Assembly (NCBI RefSeq): GCF_905404315.1
Contig: NC_066290.1
Span: forward strand, 5,021,453-5,085,452
Source: Leptidea sinapis
Taxonomy: Eukaryota > Arthropoda > Insecta > Lepidoptera > Pieridae
Direction: 5' to 3'
DNA length: 64,000 nucleotides
The translations under genes were made by a program, and so were the position numbers. The notes under the pieces were generated by a model. It was not told where the DNA came from and ran no database searches. It saw nothing but the letters and a program-made list of their open reading frames with translations. Shown in pieces: positions 43,961-55,900 of this stretch. Numbering within the stretch: the first letter of the stretch is position 1; the number at the start of each line of letters is the position of its first letter.

Positions 43961-45240
43961 TGACAAGACCTTGTGACAAGACCGAGAATCGTTTTTTAAA
44001 TAAATAAATGGTATTCGATTTTTAAAACCAAGGAGTTTTCAATTAAAAAGATTTTAATATGACAGGAACAGTGGAAATATTCCATTCCCGATACTTTTAG
44101 TGCAGCCTATGTACATTATTCCTCAGTATCATAAGCTATATTTCCTCTCTGTTATAGATAATAAGTTTTCGTTAGAATGTTTTGATTTGAAATAAGGGGG
44201 AATGAAACTCAGTAGTAATTTCATTTACTGCTATAGTATTAATAAATACACTATTATTTCTATATTTACTACTATTACCTACTGTTATACTACTATTATT
44301 GATAAACTACTGTTTTAATTTTCATTTTCGGCCGTTCTAACAGCTTACGATGATGTAATCGTGGGTAAATATTATATATGAACAGTTTAAAGATATTAGA
44401 ATGGCCTTGTGGGCGGGGCAGGCGCGCCGCGTATATGTTCGACGGATCATATCTCACTGAAGTTAGCTTCACCAGCTGACAGTCGCGCTCTTATTGCAAT
44501 AACGTATGGAACTCTGCGAAAACGATGAATTTTGCTGCCTTGCACTGTAGTAACGTGTCAAAAATAGAAGCCTGGTCTGTAGTGTAACCTGAGAAGGGAT
44601 TTCTTTTCACCCGTAAGTCCAAAAACCTTCAAATACAAGTGATATTTGTAATTATTAAATATATAAAGTTTGAATCCATGCGTATCGATAGGGTTGTACC
44701 TAATTGTAATCAATATCGATATTGAGTATGTGTACCTATCCATTTGTAAATGGTTATACACACACGGAATAGGTAAATAAGACTGGAAAGGCGGAACATC
44801 CGCTCCGTCACTATGATAAAACAATCATACTTAAACCATATCATACGTTCACCGCAAGTAGTTTTTTTACTCTTGCCGCTAATGTTTAGAGTGCATCAGG
44901 AACGTAGCTACAATGAATAGTGTTATAATGCCGTGCTGTGCTATTATTACTTGTTAGACTATAATTCAGACTTCGAGAATTGACCGAGGAGGTATATAAT
45001 TTCATCAGTAAGACAAGAATAATAATTCATATCTCTTTAGTTTCAAAAGCATAGCTACGACTAAGAAATTTTATATAATTGTATACTTTCAAAACGCTCG
45101 ATGGCATACCTTTAATAGACACCTAACGAAAAACTGGCATTATTGGTTTTAATGGATGTGCCGTGGGAGTGGAACATTTCTGTAAAACATTAATACTTTC
45201 TGAAGTCCTTATATTCTTGCCATTTTACAAAGTAAATCAA
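43961..45240. other. Intergenic DNA between SP-B and SP-A
   Basis: AT-rich, with one GC-rich island (44400-44440, GGGCGGGGCAGGCGCGCCGC). No gene or element end recognised. Confidence 0.4.
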
Positions 45241-46260
45241 GACAGATGGCCTTGTATAGGCGAGAATATAATTTGAATGTTGCTATAGACAGAGTAGAAC
45301 TTTTATATCTTTCAAGATTCAAATCTGCAGAGTGTCAGAATCTGTTATTAAGAAGTGTACAGATAAGCTTCAAAACATAAATAAAAGTATATTGTTGTAA
45401 AAATATGCACCATTTTGTAGGAACTGAAATATATACCCATCCACATATTACCCATCTAGCAGATAGACTCAGCTCTGCGGCATATGCAGTTAGAAAGATT
45501 AGAGAGTACACGAATGTTGCGACCGCTAGATTAGTGTACTTTAGTTATTTTCACAGCATCATGACGTACGGTATATTACTATGGGGTCATGCTGCTGACA
45601 TTGATATAGTGTTTGCTCTGCAAAAGAGAGCTGTTCGTGCTATATATCAGCTTGGTTATAGACAGTCTCTCAAAGAAAAATTTAAAGAAATAAATATTAT
45701 GACTGTTTATTGTCAGTACATTTATGAAAATTTAATATATGTTCACAAAAATCGTCACCTTTTTGCTCTTAATAGTGATTTTCATTATTATAACACTAGA
45801 AATAAGGGATTGCTTGTAACTAATTCTAGTAGGCTTCATAAGATACATAATAGCTTTAAGGGTAAATGTATACACTTCTACAATAAAGTCCCAGCCACTG
45901 TTCAGGCATTGTCTATAAATAAATTTAAATGTTTTATAAAAAAATGGCTCTGTCGTAAATCCTATTACTCCACTGCTGAATATCTAAATGATCGGACAGC
46001 CTGGGACTAGATTGTGATTATTTTATAGCAACTGTACAATATTGTATATTTTTATTGAAAAGAGCGCAAAAAAAAAAGAATGCTGGGAGAGTTTCTTGCG
46101 CCGCTTCTTCTCTCTCAGAGCGCCATTTGTTTCCGAAGCGGTAGTAGTATCTAGTAGTATAAGAAATGACATCAAAAAGAATTCTAAAGGAATCAATTTT
46201 GAGAAAATAAATGCCTTTTATGCCTTTTTATGCCTTTATAAAGATTTACTTTATCATCAA
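45240..46260 (+). pseudogene. LINE reverse transcriptase C-terminus and 3' UTR
   Basis: The open frame 45405-46010 (201 codons, no ATG of its own needed) reads THLADRLSSAAYAVRKIREY, LVYFSYFHSIMTYGILLWGH, FALQKRAVRAIYQLGYRQSL and GKCIHFYNKVPATVQ, the post-catalytic region of Jockey-like reverse transcriptases. The 3' UTR includes AAAAGAGCGCAAAAAAAAAA and ends with ATGCCTTTTATGCCTTTTTA. It is 5'-truncated. The same tail occurs reversed at 19960-20190. Confidence 0.85.
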
Positions 46261-46264
46261 ATTG

Positions 46265-47020
46265 GACAGTATCATATTATGGCAAACTATGTGACAGACT
46301 AAAGCAATTATTGAAAGTATCTACTACAACAAATATATATGGAAAATGTTACTGTAATCTACGAATATGCCAAAAAGTTGTTAAACGCTAAATTCCTTAG
46401 TTACACTTTGACTTAACAAAAATATATAACAACAAATACTACATACAAAACATTGACAAAAATAATTACGTTAACTACTTAAAAATGTATTTATTATGTT
46501 ACCTAAGTAAAGTATTTTTATGTTATTAACAAATATTCTATAATTTACTTTAATACACTGATCTAAATTATCGACATAAATATCGATAGCATTTTTTCAT
46601 TTGTCAACCACTATAGTTTGACAAATATAAAAGTAGTAGGTAGTGAGTGTTTAATCGTTGAATCTATTCGATTATTATTCTTATAGAACTTGCAATCGAT
46701 AGTTGCATGTTTTGAAATGTATGGATCTGTAATTTTGAACAATTATATTATATCGAAATAATAATAAATTATTAATAGTTTTGTAACAATTCAGCCTCGT
46801 GCATATTTTTCGATCAGTAAGACTATTATTTTAGTCGATCCGTGTTAATCGTAAAAAAATAGTGAATGGGCGCTTATGGTGCATTAAAAGTTAGAACTTA
46901 AAATTATTTATATACAGTATAGGAGCAAAAACTAAATCTAATTCAATATTATTATCGTCATCATCGTTCAACACTACCTACTACTGCAATTGTACCTAAT
47001 GTTGATAATTAGTTTATTAT
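46265..47020. other. Intergenic DNA, no gene recognised
   Basis: AT-rich. Words such as AAATATCGATAGCATTTTTTC and TGACAAATATAAAAGTAGTA occur without a clear element structure. Confidence 0.4.
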
Positions 47021-47022
47021 TT

Positions 47023-47430
47023 CTGGACGACCGAGCCTTGCTCGGATTTTAAGAATGCACAAAACTTGAACAAAACAAAACTAACAGGACATCCGGATTT
47101 TAACCGGGGTCTTTGCTTTCCGGATCACCCAATGTCCCATCTGAGCTATTATAGTCTTGTATATAGTGGCGAAATTTACCTTTGTATTTTAATGTTATTG
47201 TAGCTACTTCTCATTAAAACATGGATAAAACTACATTTTTATAGTAAATAGAACACGGCAATACTTCATGTCGGCCTCCATTCTAGCACTTTACAAAGCG
47301 CAGGTCCAGCCACAAAAGTGCTGTCATCTCTGGACTGGCGTAGGTACTCCAGTTTCAGCTCAAAACATTTGAACGCTGCTCGAGCTATCGGGGATTCAGT
47401 GCTCTATGAACGGTTTTGATCACCTGACAG
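47023..47430. repeat. SINE family C copy 3 (-) joined to a LINE reverse transcriptase fragment (+)
   Basis: 47023-47245 matches the SINE at 22253-22606 up to ACATGGATAAAACTAC, where it is cut. From 47250 the plus strand reads, with stops, KYFMSASILALYKAQVQPQK, CCHLWTGVGTPV and CSMNGFDHL. This is the LQLYKAQIRPHMENCSHLWA to CERLDHL region of the LINE at 54325-56610. Either the LINE inserted into the SINE or the two share an old break. Confidence 0.65.
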
Positions 47431-47989
47431 AACCCATGCGTAACAATTATTATTTACATGATTTGAATATATTCGATTTAAATGTCAAAACTGATTTTTG
47501 AAAGTCGCGTTGTTCGTTCTGCGTGGCACATAACTATACTCTTGTACCGACATTGTATGACAGTTTAACTTAAAAAATATGAAACTTCATAGGCGTGAAA
47601 TGTCAAAAATAAGGCGTGTTTATGCCAATTATCTATGTGTTGTAGTGGTTGCGTATGTGTGCGAATGCTTGTGTTTATTTGAATAAGGCGTGTCTAGGGC
47701 GTGAAGTATAACATCGGGTCACAGAAGACATATGTATCAGTATGGAAACTAAGCCTTTTTGATAAAATACTTACCTAGATGTGCGTACACTCCATTGAAG
47801 CAATAGGGTTGTGAGATTGTGTATGTATGATGGCTATACAGTGTCTAATGCAATATTATAGTCTACGTGATGACTGTTAATAATGTAATATTTTTAAACA
47901 ACATCTTATTGAATGTATTTCTTGTAAATATTTTTTTTGGATTTTTTTTTAATTTTCGTTGAAATATTTTATTTAAAATAATGACGGGA

Positions 47990-48820
47990 AACTTTGAAAT
48001 ATGTGTTTAAACTTTGTCCGTTGAAGTTTCACTTCTACCACAGTCTTATGAATCTCTTCTCTGCAGTCATCATCCTACGAACATGTCTAGACGGGGCAAT
48101 TATTGTTTTCTTGAGTGTCAATAACGACTATGACAACTATTTTGATATCCAAGATAGTGGATGTGACTGTTATAATAAAATCAAATCGGGTATCATTTTC
48201 CAGATTGTCTCGAGTGTCAATTACAAATATGACACCCATTTCAAGATTCAAGATGGCGTATGTGACATTTTTAATAAAATCAATATGAGTATCATTTTTG
48301 AAATTTTCGGGAGTGTTTTTAATTTTTTTTTACACACAATTTTATTTCAAAAGTCCAGCGTTATCGGCTTCAACAACCTTGAGAATCACGACAACAACAC
48401 CCATTATAAAAAAAATGATAATTTCATACTGCTCCAACTTGGATTTACATTTTGACAGCACTATCAGTATCAATATCCTCAAAAACTATGAACAACACCT
48501 ATGACGAAAAAATTGTCAATTTCATGCGGCCGCCATCTTTGATTTAGATTTTGACAGCACTATCAGTTTGAGCACACTCAAAAACCATGAAAACGACACC
48601 CATGATGCAAAAATTGTCAATTTGGAGCCACCATCTTGGATATACATTCTGACACCACTATCTATTTCAGCACCCTCGAAAACCACGAAAACGACACGCG
48701 TGACGATAACTTTTTGCAGTCGCCATCTTGACTTTTCATTTTGACAGCACTAGCTGGTATTGGTTTCAGCACTCACGAAAACCATGACAAAACACATGTT
48801 TAGGAGTAGGTTTTAGGTAG
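47990..48820. repeat. Degenerate repeats in two opposing blocks
   Basis: 48330-48800 has four to five units of roughly 95-100 bp in one orientation with the recurring phrases GCCATCTTG, CATTTTGACAGCACTATC and ACCATGAAAACGACACCCAT. 48090-48310 has two units in reverse (GATATGACACCCATTTCAAG, CAAGATGGCG). The 153-codon frame at 47994-48455 runs across this and is not a gene; its repeated ND..YDNYFDIQD-like phrases come from the repeat. Confidence 0.6.
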
Positions 48821-50030
48821 TGCCATGTTAGGTCCTCACGGACTTAACCGAATTGGGCCGAAACGCTAGCGGCTATGCCGCTGTGTTTCGTCCGGTGAGT
48901 GGGGTATCCGGAGGCCTACACCCGCCCTCCCAAATACAAATGGCAGCACGGACTCAAAATAGACTACTCCAGGACGGTACCAGGCTATGCAGCCCTGGAG
49001 AATCCGTCCCTGGGCGTTCACAATTAGGGCCTGTACCTAATAGTGGCTGCCCCGCGTATTCTGGAGGGGGCAAATCTGCGCTGACTCGGGGCAAACAGAG
49101 CAGGAGACTCAAACCTCCACACTCGCTGTGGACTTTTGCAACACCAGGGGGCTTCGCTCAAATTTAAATGCCGTCCACTTTCATCTGGAGACGGCGAAGC
49201 CGGCCCTGCTCTTTTTAACCGAGACACAGATATCCTCCCTGGCTGATTCATCTTACCTTTCATACCCGGGGTATAATTTGGAACACTCCTTTATACCACG
49301 GGCTGGCGTGTGCGTTTACGTCAGGGAGGATGTCTGTTCTCGACGCCTGAGTTTTCTTGAAGGACAGGACCTATGCATCATCTCGCTGCGTGTAGACTGC
49401 GATGACCATCCGCGAATCTACGCATGCCTGTATAGGTCCCATCGTGGTAACGCAGAGAATGACCGGCTCCTCGCACACATTCAAATGGCTACAAATTCCG
49501 TGTTGGAGCAGATCCCCACTGCAGAGATCGTTTTTCTTGGCGCCTAACACGGCCCCGATTCTTAGGCTGTCGCCGCGTTGGTTGGTCAGCAGAGTAGGAC
49601 GAGATGCGGTGCTTTTTTGCATCCTACTAAATCAGCAATATTGCTATGCAGACGACAGCACAGGGTATGCTTCCTACACCGGCCGTGCCAACATGTCTCG
49701 AGATAGCGTCGGACCGGCGTCCACCACCGGACATTACGTGCAAAGTACCATACGCATCACGTAGACGTCTGGAATCCCACAACCGCGCGTTTTTCCGAAA
49801 TTTCTTGCCTCGCACAGCCACTTTGTGGAATCAACTACCAGCAGCGGTGTTCCCGAACAGATACGACTTAGGTACCTTCAAGCAAAAAGCATACTCCCAC
49901 CTTAAAGGCCGGCAACGCATTTCTTGACACATCTGTTGTTGCGGATGTCCAGGGGCGGTAGCCTCACCTCTCCCCATCCCTTGAGCCTCTTGCCCGTTTG
50001 CCCCCTCTCATATAAAAAAAACATGGAGGT
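48790..50030 (+). pseudogene. CR1/Jockey-like LINE with a large internal deletion
   Basis: The 5' UTR starts near 48840. The frame 49128-49547 encodes the start of the endonuclease (GLRSNLNAVHFHLETAKPAL, FLTETQISS, YPGYNLEHSFIPRAGVCVYV, REDV...RIYACLYRSH) and ends EIVFLG where a D-x-N-x-H would follow. The copy then jumps to reverse transcriptase scraps (YCYADDSTGYASYTGRANMS) and again to the C-terminal end (FLPRTATLWNQLPAAVFPNR, YDLGTFKQKAYSHLKGRQRI), then a tail ending CCCCCTCTCATATAAAAAAAA. Same family as 54325-56610. Confidence 0.85.
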
Positions 50031-50829
50031 AAGTATTTTAGTCCAAAATAAATAAATATAAAAAAACATCCTAGAAAACCATTAATAAAATAATACTCAT
50101 AAAAAGTTTGATAATAAATATTGCGGCCGCCATCTTAGTGTAAATTGTGAATTATGTCCACGAATTTATTATAATCGATCTCACGGACTTATAATTTGAA
50201 TACATACTAATTATAATAATAATATAACAATAAATCATTCTTATATATACCATACTAATTTATAGTTTAAAAAACGACAGCTGGAATTTTGTTAGAGCTG
50301 AATTGAAATAGCACGCAATACGCTGGCATTTTTAAAAAGATCGCGGAAACAACAACGTGACACTCGACTCGTATTGACCGCGAAAACCACTTAGGGGCCT
50401 CGTCGATGCGCATGTTTGTGTGAGTGTGTCATTTCGAACGTTTATAGGTAGTTTTCGTACTGGTACTTATGTCTACTGTGACCGAGTGGCGACAGTTGTT
50501 TCCATACAAATTAGGCGTGATGGCCAATCTAATTTACGAATAAAAAATATATAATCATAAGAATGTCTTTTACCTGTCTGTGGCAAATATCTATGTGTTC
50601 CGATTAAACATACATTATGTTAATACAAATTTTCATAAATTATTTTTTATTTTCGTTAATACAAAATTGTTATTCCAAAGAATAAACGAAACAGTTAAAA
50701 AGCAAACAGTTACACAATATAGCCCTGTAGTTAGAGACCTCATTGAGATCGGTCGCTATTCGACTGTTTAGGAGTTATTAGGGAACTTACAAACATACAT
50801 TCTATTTTATATAATATATAGACAGAAGA
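50031..50829. other. Intergenic DNA, no gene recognised
   Basis: AT-rich with one GGCCGCCATCTTAGTG word at about 50125, similar to the 48 kb repeats. The frame at 50580-50771 has no domain. Confidence 0.4.
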
Positions 50830-51110
50830 TTGAAATGATTTGTAAAACGATGAAAATGTAAATCTTGGTATAAAAGAGTGGCAATGAGTTTCTTGCTACT
50901 TCTTCTCATTAGCTCAACCCTTTACGAAGTAGCGGTAGATTCAATAAGACAAAATATTTTTTTTTACATTCATAAGTGTTATTTCCGTGACCTACATGAA
51001 TAAAGTGATTTTGATTTGATTATTTATAACAGGTCAACAAGGCACCACAAGCAGTACTCGTTCACGAGTTGACGCATGGACCAGCCATCGCTCCCATTGC
51101 ACATATGAAT
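50830..51110. repeat. LINE 3' tail (+) with a reversed 3' UTR piece
   Basis: 50835-51020 closely matches 12650-12880 (AAAGAGTGGCAATGAGTTTC, CTCAACCCTTTACGAAGTAG, ATGAATAAAGTG). 51035-51100 in reverse (GCGATGGCTGGTCCATGCGT) matches 12323-12345, the UTR region of the LINE at 11515-12900. Confidence 0.7.
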
Positions 51111-51960
51111 ATATAATATATTGTACTATTGATAAAATATAATAATACACTAAAATATAAAACAAATGTTTCGTTTCGTTATCATACCTTTTACATATTC
51201 ATTAAACTACCAGTGGTCTCCTTGAGCCCTTAAAAAGTTGAATAAATAATATTACAGTCAAAGGTCCTACTTGGAGCGAGCTGTTTTGAACGTGTGTCCT
51301 GTAACACCTACACAATGGCAAACATTTTTAAAAAAGTTTGACATTTCGCTTACCTATTTAAAAATAATTTATAATTATTAGGCATACTGTAACAAAATTA
51401 TTAATATCTAATAAGTCAGAAGTGCCAACCCTGACTGTTCTTCCGGTACTCACATATTGATGGATGCCATATTATGAACTCTACCCCACCATACCACTTT
51501 CAGGCCATCGGCTGTGAACCATCTTTGAGGTCTTTAATTGGTATTCAGCCCGACATATGGTATAGGACCCATGTTTCAGGGCCTAAATATGTAATGTATT
51601 TACCTCCTCTAGAAAAAAAAGGGTCAATTAAAAAATAAAAGGCAATAACTACAAAATAAAAATATTTCTTAATTTCAAGCGATGATCACTATTGTATAAT
51701 ATAATAATACTCAATCATAAAAATATAATTAATAAGGTTCTTAATACAAATTGTTTGTGGTGTGTGTGTGGCTTTTAAATACACACATGATATACACACA
51801 CACACACGTGGATATTGAGAGATGTACAGTTAGTGGTGTGCCAGATGTCGATAAATTAATAAATTAAGAGTCTCATTATGATCAACGATGAAAAACGATC
51901 GCGACATAATATGTTATTTAATAAAAGAGCTTTGTAGCTAATACAATACTTACTGATTAA
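51111..51960. other. Intergenic DNA with a CA/TG microsatellite
   Basis: No gene. 51760-51815 has GTGGTGTGTGTGTGG and ACACACACACACAC, a short dinucleotide repeat that can fold on itself. The text around 51430-51600 is non-coding in all frames examined. Confidence 0.4.
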
Positions 51961-52240
51961 GGCAAATGGTAAACAGAAAACATGCAAACAAGGTGTTTTT
52001 AGACAAGTTTTGTGGTGAAAATATAGGATTTGGAGCTATGAACACTACTTTATCCTATTACACATACCCTTAAGTCTTACTTGTAGGTTGCTAATGCTTA
52101 TTGTTGATTAAAGTTAGCACTCCAGAGCTATTATGAACTACCAGTTTCCTTGCAGTTAAACAATTTTTTTCTCGGCATCATGCATTTGTTTAGTATACTA
52201 CTATCATAAAAGTTGTTCTTATAGCTTTTACTTTTTTATT
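51961..52240. mobile_element. TTAA MITE, copy 2, truncated
   Basis: After TTAA (51957-51960) comes GGCAAATGGTAAACAGAAAA, then CATGCAAACAAGGTGTTTTT, matching the complement of the right end of copy 1. Internal matches continue (CACATACCCTTAAGTCTTAC, TTGTTCTTATAGCTTTTACT) to about 52240, where the other end is lost. Confidence 0.65.
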
Positions 52241-52971
52241 TAGGTACATTTATTCAGATTAGTCATCAATAATGAGGATCATAGGCAATTAAGTAGCTTG
52301 CGCCTGTTAAAATGTTACATTTTCGACCCAAGAATTTTGAAAATATTGGCTTGTAACAACATAGGAGCCGTGAACTCATATCGCTCAAGGTCGCCGGCAT
52401 TTAGTGTCGCTTTAAATGTAATATTTTGATTTATATAGTTGAAACGAAAGAAGAAACGATAGAAAAATAATTTATTCTGCAACTTACTTAGGCCTAGTAT
52501 AAATAAAGAGTTATTTTTAAATTAAGTATATTAAATTGCACAATTGGATTTGGTGATATGATCAGCGCAGGTCTTCCGGAGAACCCCAGGTATTCTAGCG
52601 GATATTTTAAGTCTTAAGACACATTACATCAAGGCATTGCCATACTAAAATAATATCATAATAAAATAGAAATAAAACAAAGATAACATAAAATTTCGTA
52701 ACCTGATATAATTCAACAAAAGTTAGTATAATATATCTACTTAATTAAGAGCAATAAATTCAAAAGAAAAAAATATCACGAGTAAATCTGCTAATTCTGC
52801 TGTCACCGCTGTTAGATAAAGCAGTACATCTAATATTTACGCAATGTTTCCCGTCCATCATTCCGATTAATACTAAATCACTACTTACTCGCTGCTAGTC
52901 ACCTGTGTTTAATATTTAACGCCGCTATAACTTCTAGTATCTTCTTATTTAGATTTCTATGATGTTAATAT

Positions 52972-55900
52972 TTATAATATATTGTTCAGGATCCAATATA
53001 TAAAGTACCTAACAGACGCATACACTCCGGGTCTCCTAATACCGCAGATTGTAGGACCGAATGATACAACTCCCATCAGATAGTCCTTGGGACCATCGAC
53101 TGTGTCAAATACCTGCAATAAGACACAATAATAATAAATATATTTATTTATATCTATTAGGGTGGCTGACATACTATAGAGTTAAATGTAAAAGTTTACA
53201 AGTAAGGGCCATTTACGAGCCTTCACATGTAGAAAATCAACTTAAATTACAACGCTTCACACTTAAGTGTAAGTATGTATATATATATATCTTAATATAT
53301 ATAAATTACGTGACACGTTATTTGTCCGCGATGGATACCTAAACTAATGAACGGATTTTAATGGAGATTACTTCATGGAGTGCAGTTTGGTCCAACTTGA
53401 GAGATAGGTTAGTTTTTATTTCGGTTTGGGACCTATAATTATTTCTATTTTCAATTTGTTTTGTATGGACATATTTTCTACGAGAGAATTTAGTGACGCA
53501 CGGTTTGACAGTTCCGCTGTGAAACAATTTCATTAACAACAGGGAGAATTTTTTGCGAATTAATTCTTGATGTTTTGAAATTCGTATAAAACAGTTTTTT
53601 TCATTATGTACAGCACAACGTCTGTCGGGTCAGCTAGTATATATATATATATGGTATATATTCTATTCATGACTTAGGACTAAATTTCTATTAGCCAAAA
53701 TTCAGCAATTTGCACGTCAGACATATTACACTACACTTCTATTCGTTATATAATAAAATTGTACCCGTGCCGTGTTTTTTAAACACTGTTTATCAAGAAA
53801 CAAATAATAATCTTTATACTTATGTTACCGACGGCATATAATACCTACACTTATGTACTTAATACACATTAATTTTCACATTTATCCTGGCACAGAATAA
53901 AGAGTATAGTAGTTGTTACTTGGGTGACTCAATCGACTTTAACCACCAAAACTTTAACTACAGTAAATTTATTGAATTAGACGATACTTTGCGGAAATCC
54001 ATAATTATACAAATGATTTAAGTTTTCTTTAGTGTTAATTCCGCATATATATACATATATATACATATATATATATATAGACTCAGTCTCGTGCCAGATT
54101 TTGGCGAGACAACACGTCCTGAGGATGCCTCGTGTAGAGGCGAAACAGGTGTTGTGTTGTTTTTAAAAACAAATATTGGCGGAATTAACACTAACGATAA
54201 CTTAAATCATTTGTACTTTAACTACAACCGACTTTCAGAACTATTAACAATGAAAGTCAAAACGTAACAATGATAATTCAAAAAGAAAGCAGTGAGTGCA
54301 CGAAAATATCGCAACATGTACCTTTTTTTTTTATATGAGAGGGGGCAAACGGGCAAGAGGCTCGTGGGATGGGGAGAGGTGAGGCAACCGCCCATGGACA
54401 TCCGCAACAACAGGTGTGTCAAGAAATGCGTTGCCGGCATTTAAGGTGGGAGTATGCTTTTTTCTTGAAGGTCCTTAAGTCGTATCTGTTCGGGGACCGC
54501 TGCCGGTAGTTGATTCCACAAAGTGGCTGTGCGAGGCAAGAAATTTCGAAGAAAACGCGCGGTTGTGGAATGCCAGACGTCTACGTGATGCGGATGGTAC
54601 TTTGCACGTAATGTCCGATGGTGGAATTCGGCCGCTGGAATCAACCTGAACAGCTCCTCTGAGCACTCCCCGTGATAAATGCGGTAGAAGATGCAGAGAG
54701 AACCCACATATCTACGCGATGCTAGAGAATCAAGCCGATCGGAGATGACTTGATCGTCGATGATTCGAGCCCGGAGCACCCGCCCAGAGGTGAGAACAGT
54801 TCTCCATGTGAGGCCGAATTTGCGCCTTATAAAGTTGCAGGCGGTGGCTTTTAGTGAAGTACTGTCTCGCCTTACTGAGTACACCAAGCTTTTTAGAGGC
54901 CAGTTTGGCCTTCTCTTCCAAGTGACCACGGAACTGAACGTCGCTCAACATATCGACGAGAAGTATGCCAATATAGGCTGTGGCAGTTAGAGGAGTGATC
55001 TCGAATCGAGGGGATGCGACAAAGGGAGACTTTTTAGTGGTAAACGCACAAACTTGTGTCTTCTTGGGCTTCTTTGAATTGGAATAAATTTTGTCGGCCC
55101 CATTCCTCATTCGATTTCAGACAAAAGTTTGTTCCGGTTCTCGTCGACGCTATCGCGGGACATTTTGTCAAGGCCGGTGTAGGAAGCATACCCCGTGCTG
55201 TCGTCTGCATAGCAATGAATATTGCTGATTTGCAGCATATCATTGATATGCAGAAGAAACAGCGTAGGGGATAGCACACAGCCTTGCGGGACACCAGAGT
55301 TTATGGGTTTTAAGTCGGAGCATGCACCGTTGATAACAACCTTGATGCTCCGATCAGCCAAAAAGCTAGTGACCCATTTGCACAACTTCTCGGGAAGCCC
55401 ATAGGATGGCAGTTTCGCTATAAGCGCTTTATGCCACACCCGATCAAAGGCCTTCGCTATGTCCAAACTCACCGCCAACGCCTCTCCCTTCGACTCAACC
55501 GCTTGCGCCCATTTATGGGTGAGGTACGCAAGAAGATCACCAGCTGAGCGACCCTGACGGAAACCGTACTGGCAGTCGCTGCCAGCTGGTGCCCCTCTAG
55601 GTATCCCAGCTGGCGGTTGATGATCGACTCCATTACTTTGGAGAAAATGGAGGTAATGGCAATGGGGCGGTAGTTGGACGGATCTGAGTGTACACCTTTC
55701 TTAGGGATCGGGTGCACTAAAGCCGCCTTCCATAATTTCGGGACTACGCTTGATGAGTAGGAGAGCCGGAAAAGACGGGTAAGGACCGGCTCCAGTTCCG
55801 GAGCACAAGTCCGCAGCACTATCGGGGGAATGCCATCGGGCCCGCTCGATTTGTGAATGTCCAAGGTGAGAAGCGCCTTAAGCACGGCATCATGCCGGAT

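Noticed and set aside
47994..48455. 153-codon open frame as a gene
   Set aside because: It runs through degenerate repeats, and its recurrent YD..FDIQD phrases follow the repeat units.
48853..49167. 104-codon frame as a LINE ORF1 protein
   Set aside because: The composition follows a GC-rich LINE leader and no zinc knuckle is present; kept as untranslated or degraded leader of the LINE.
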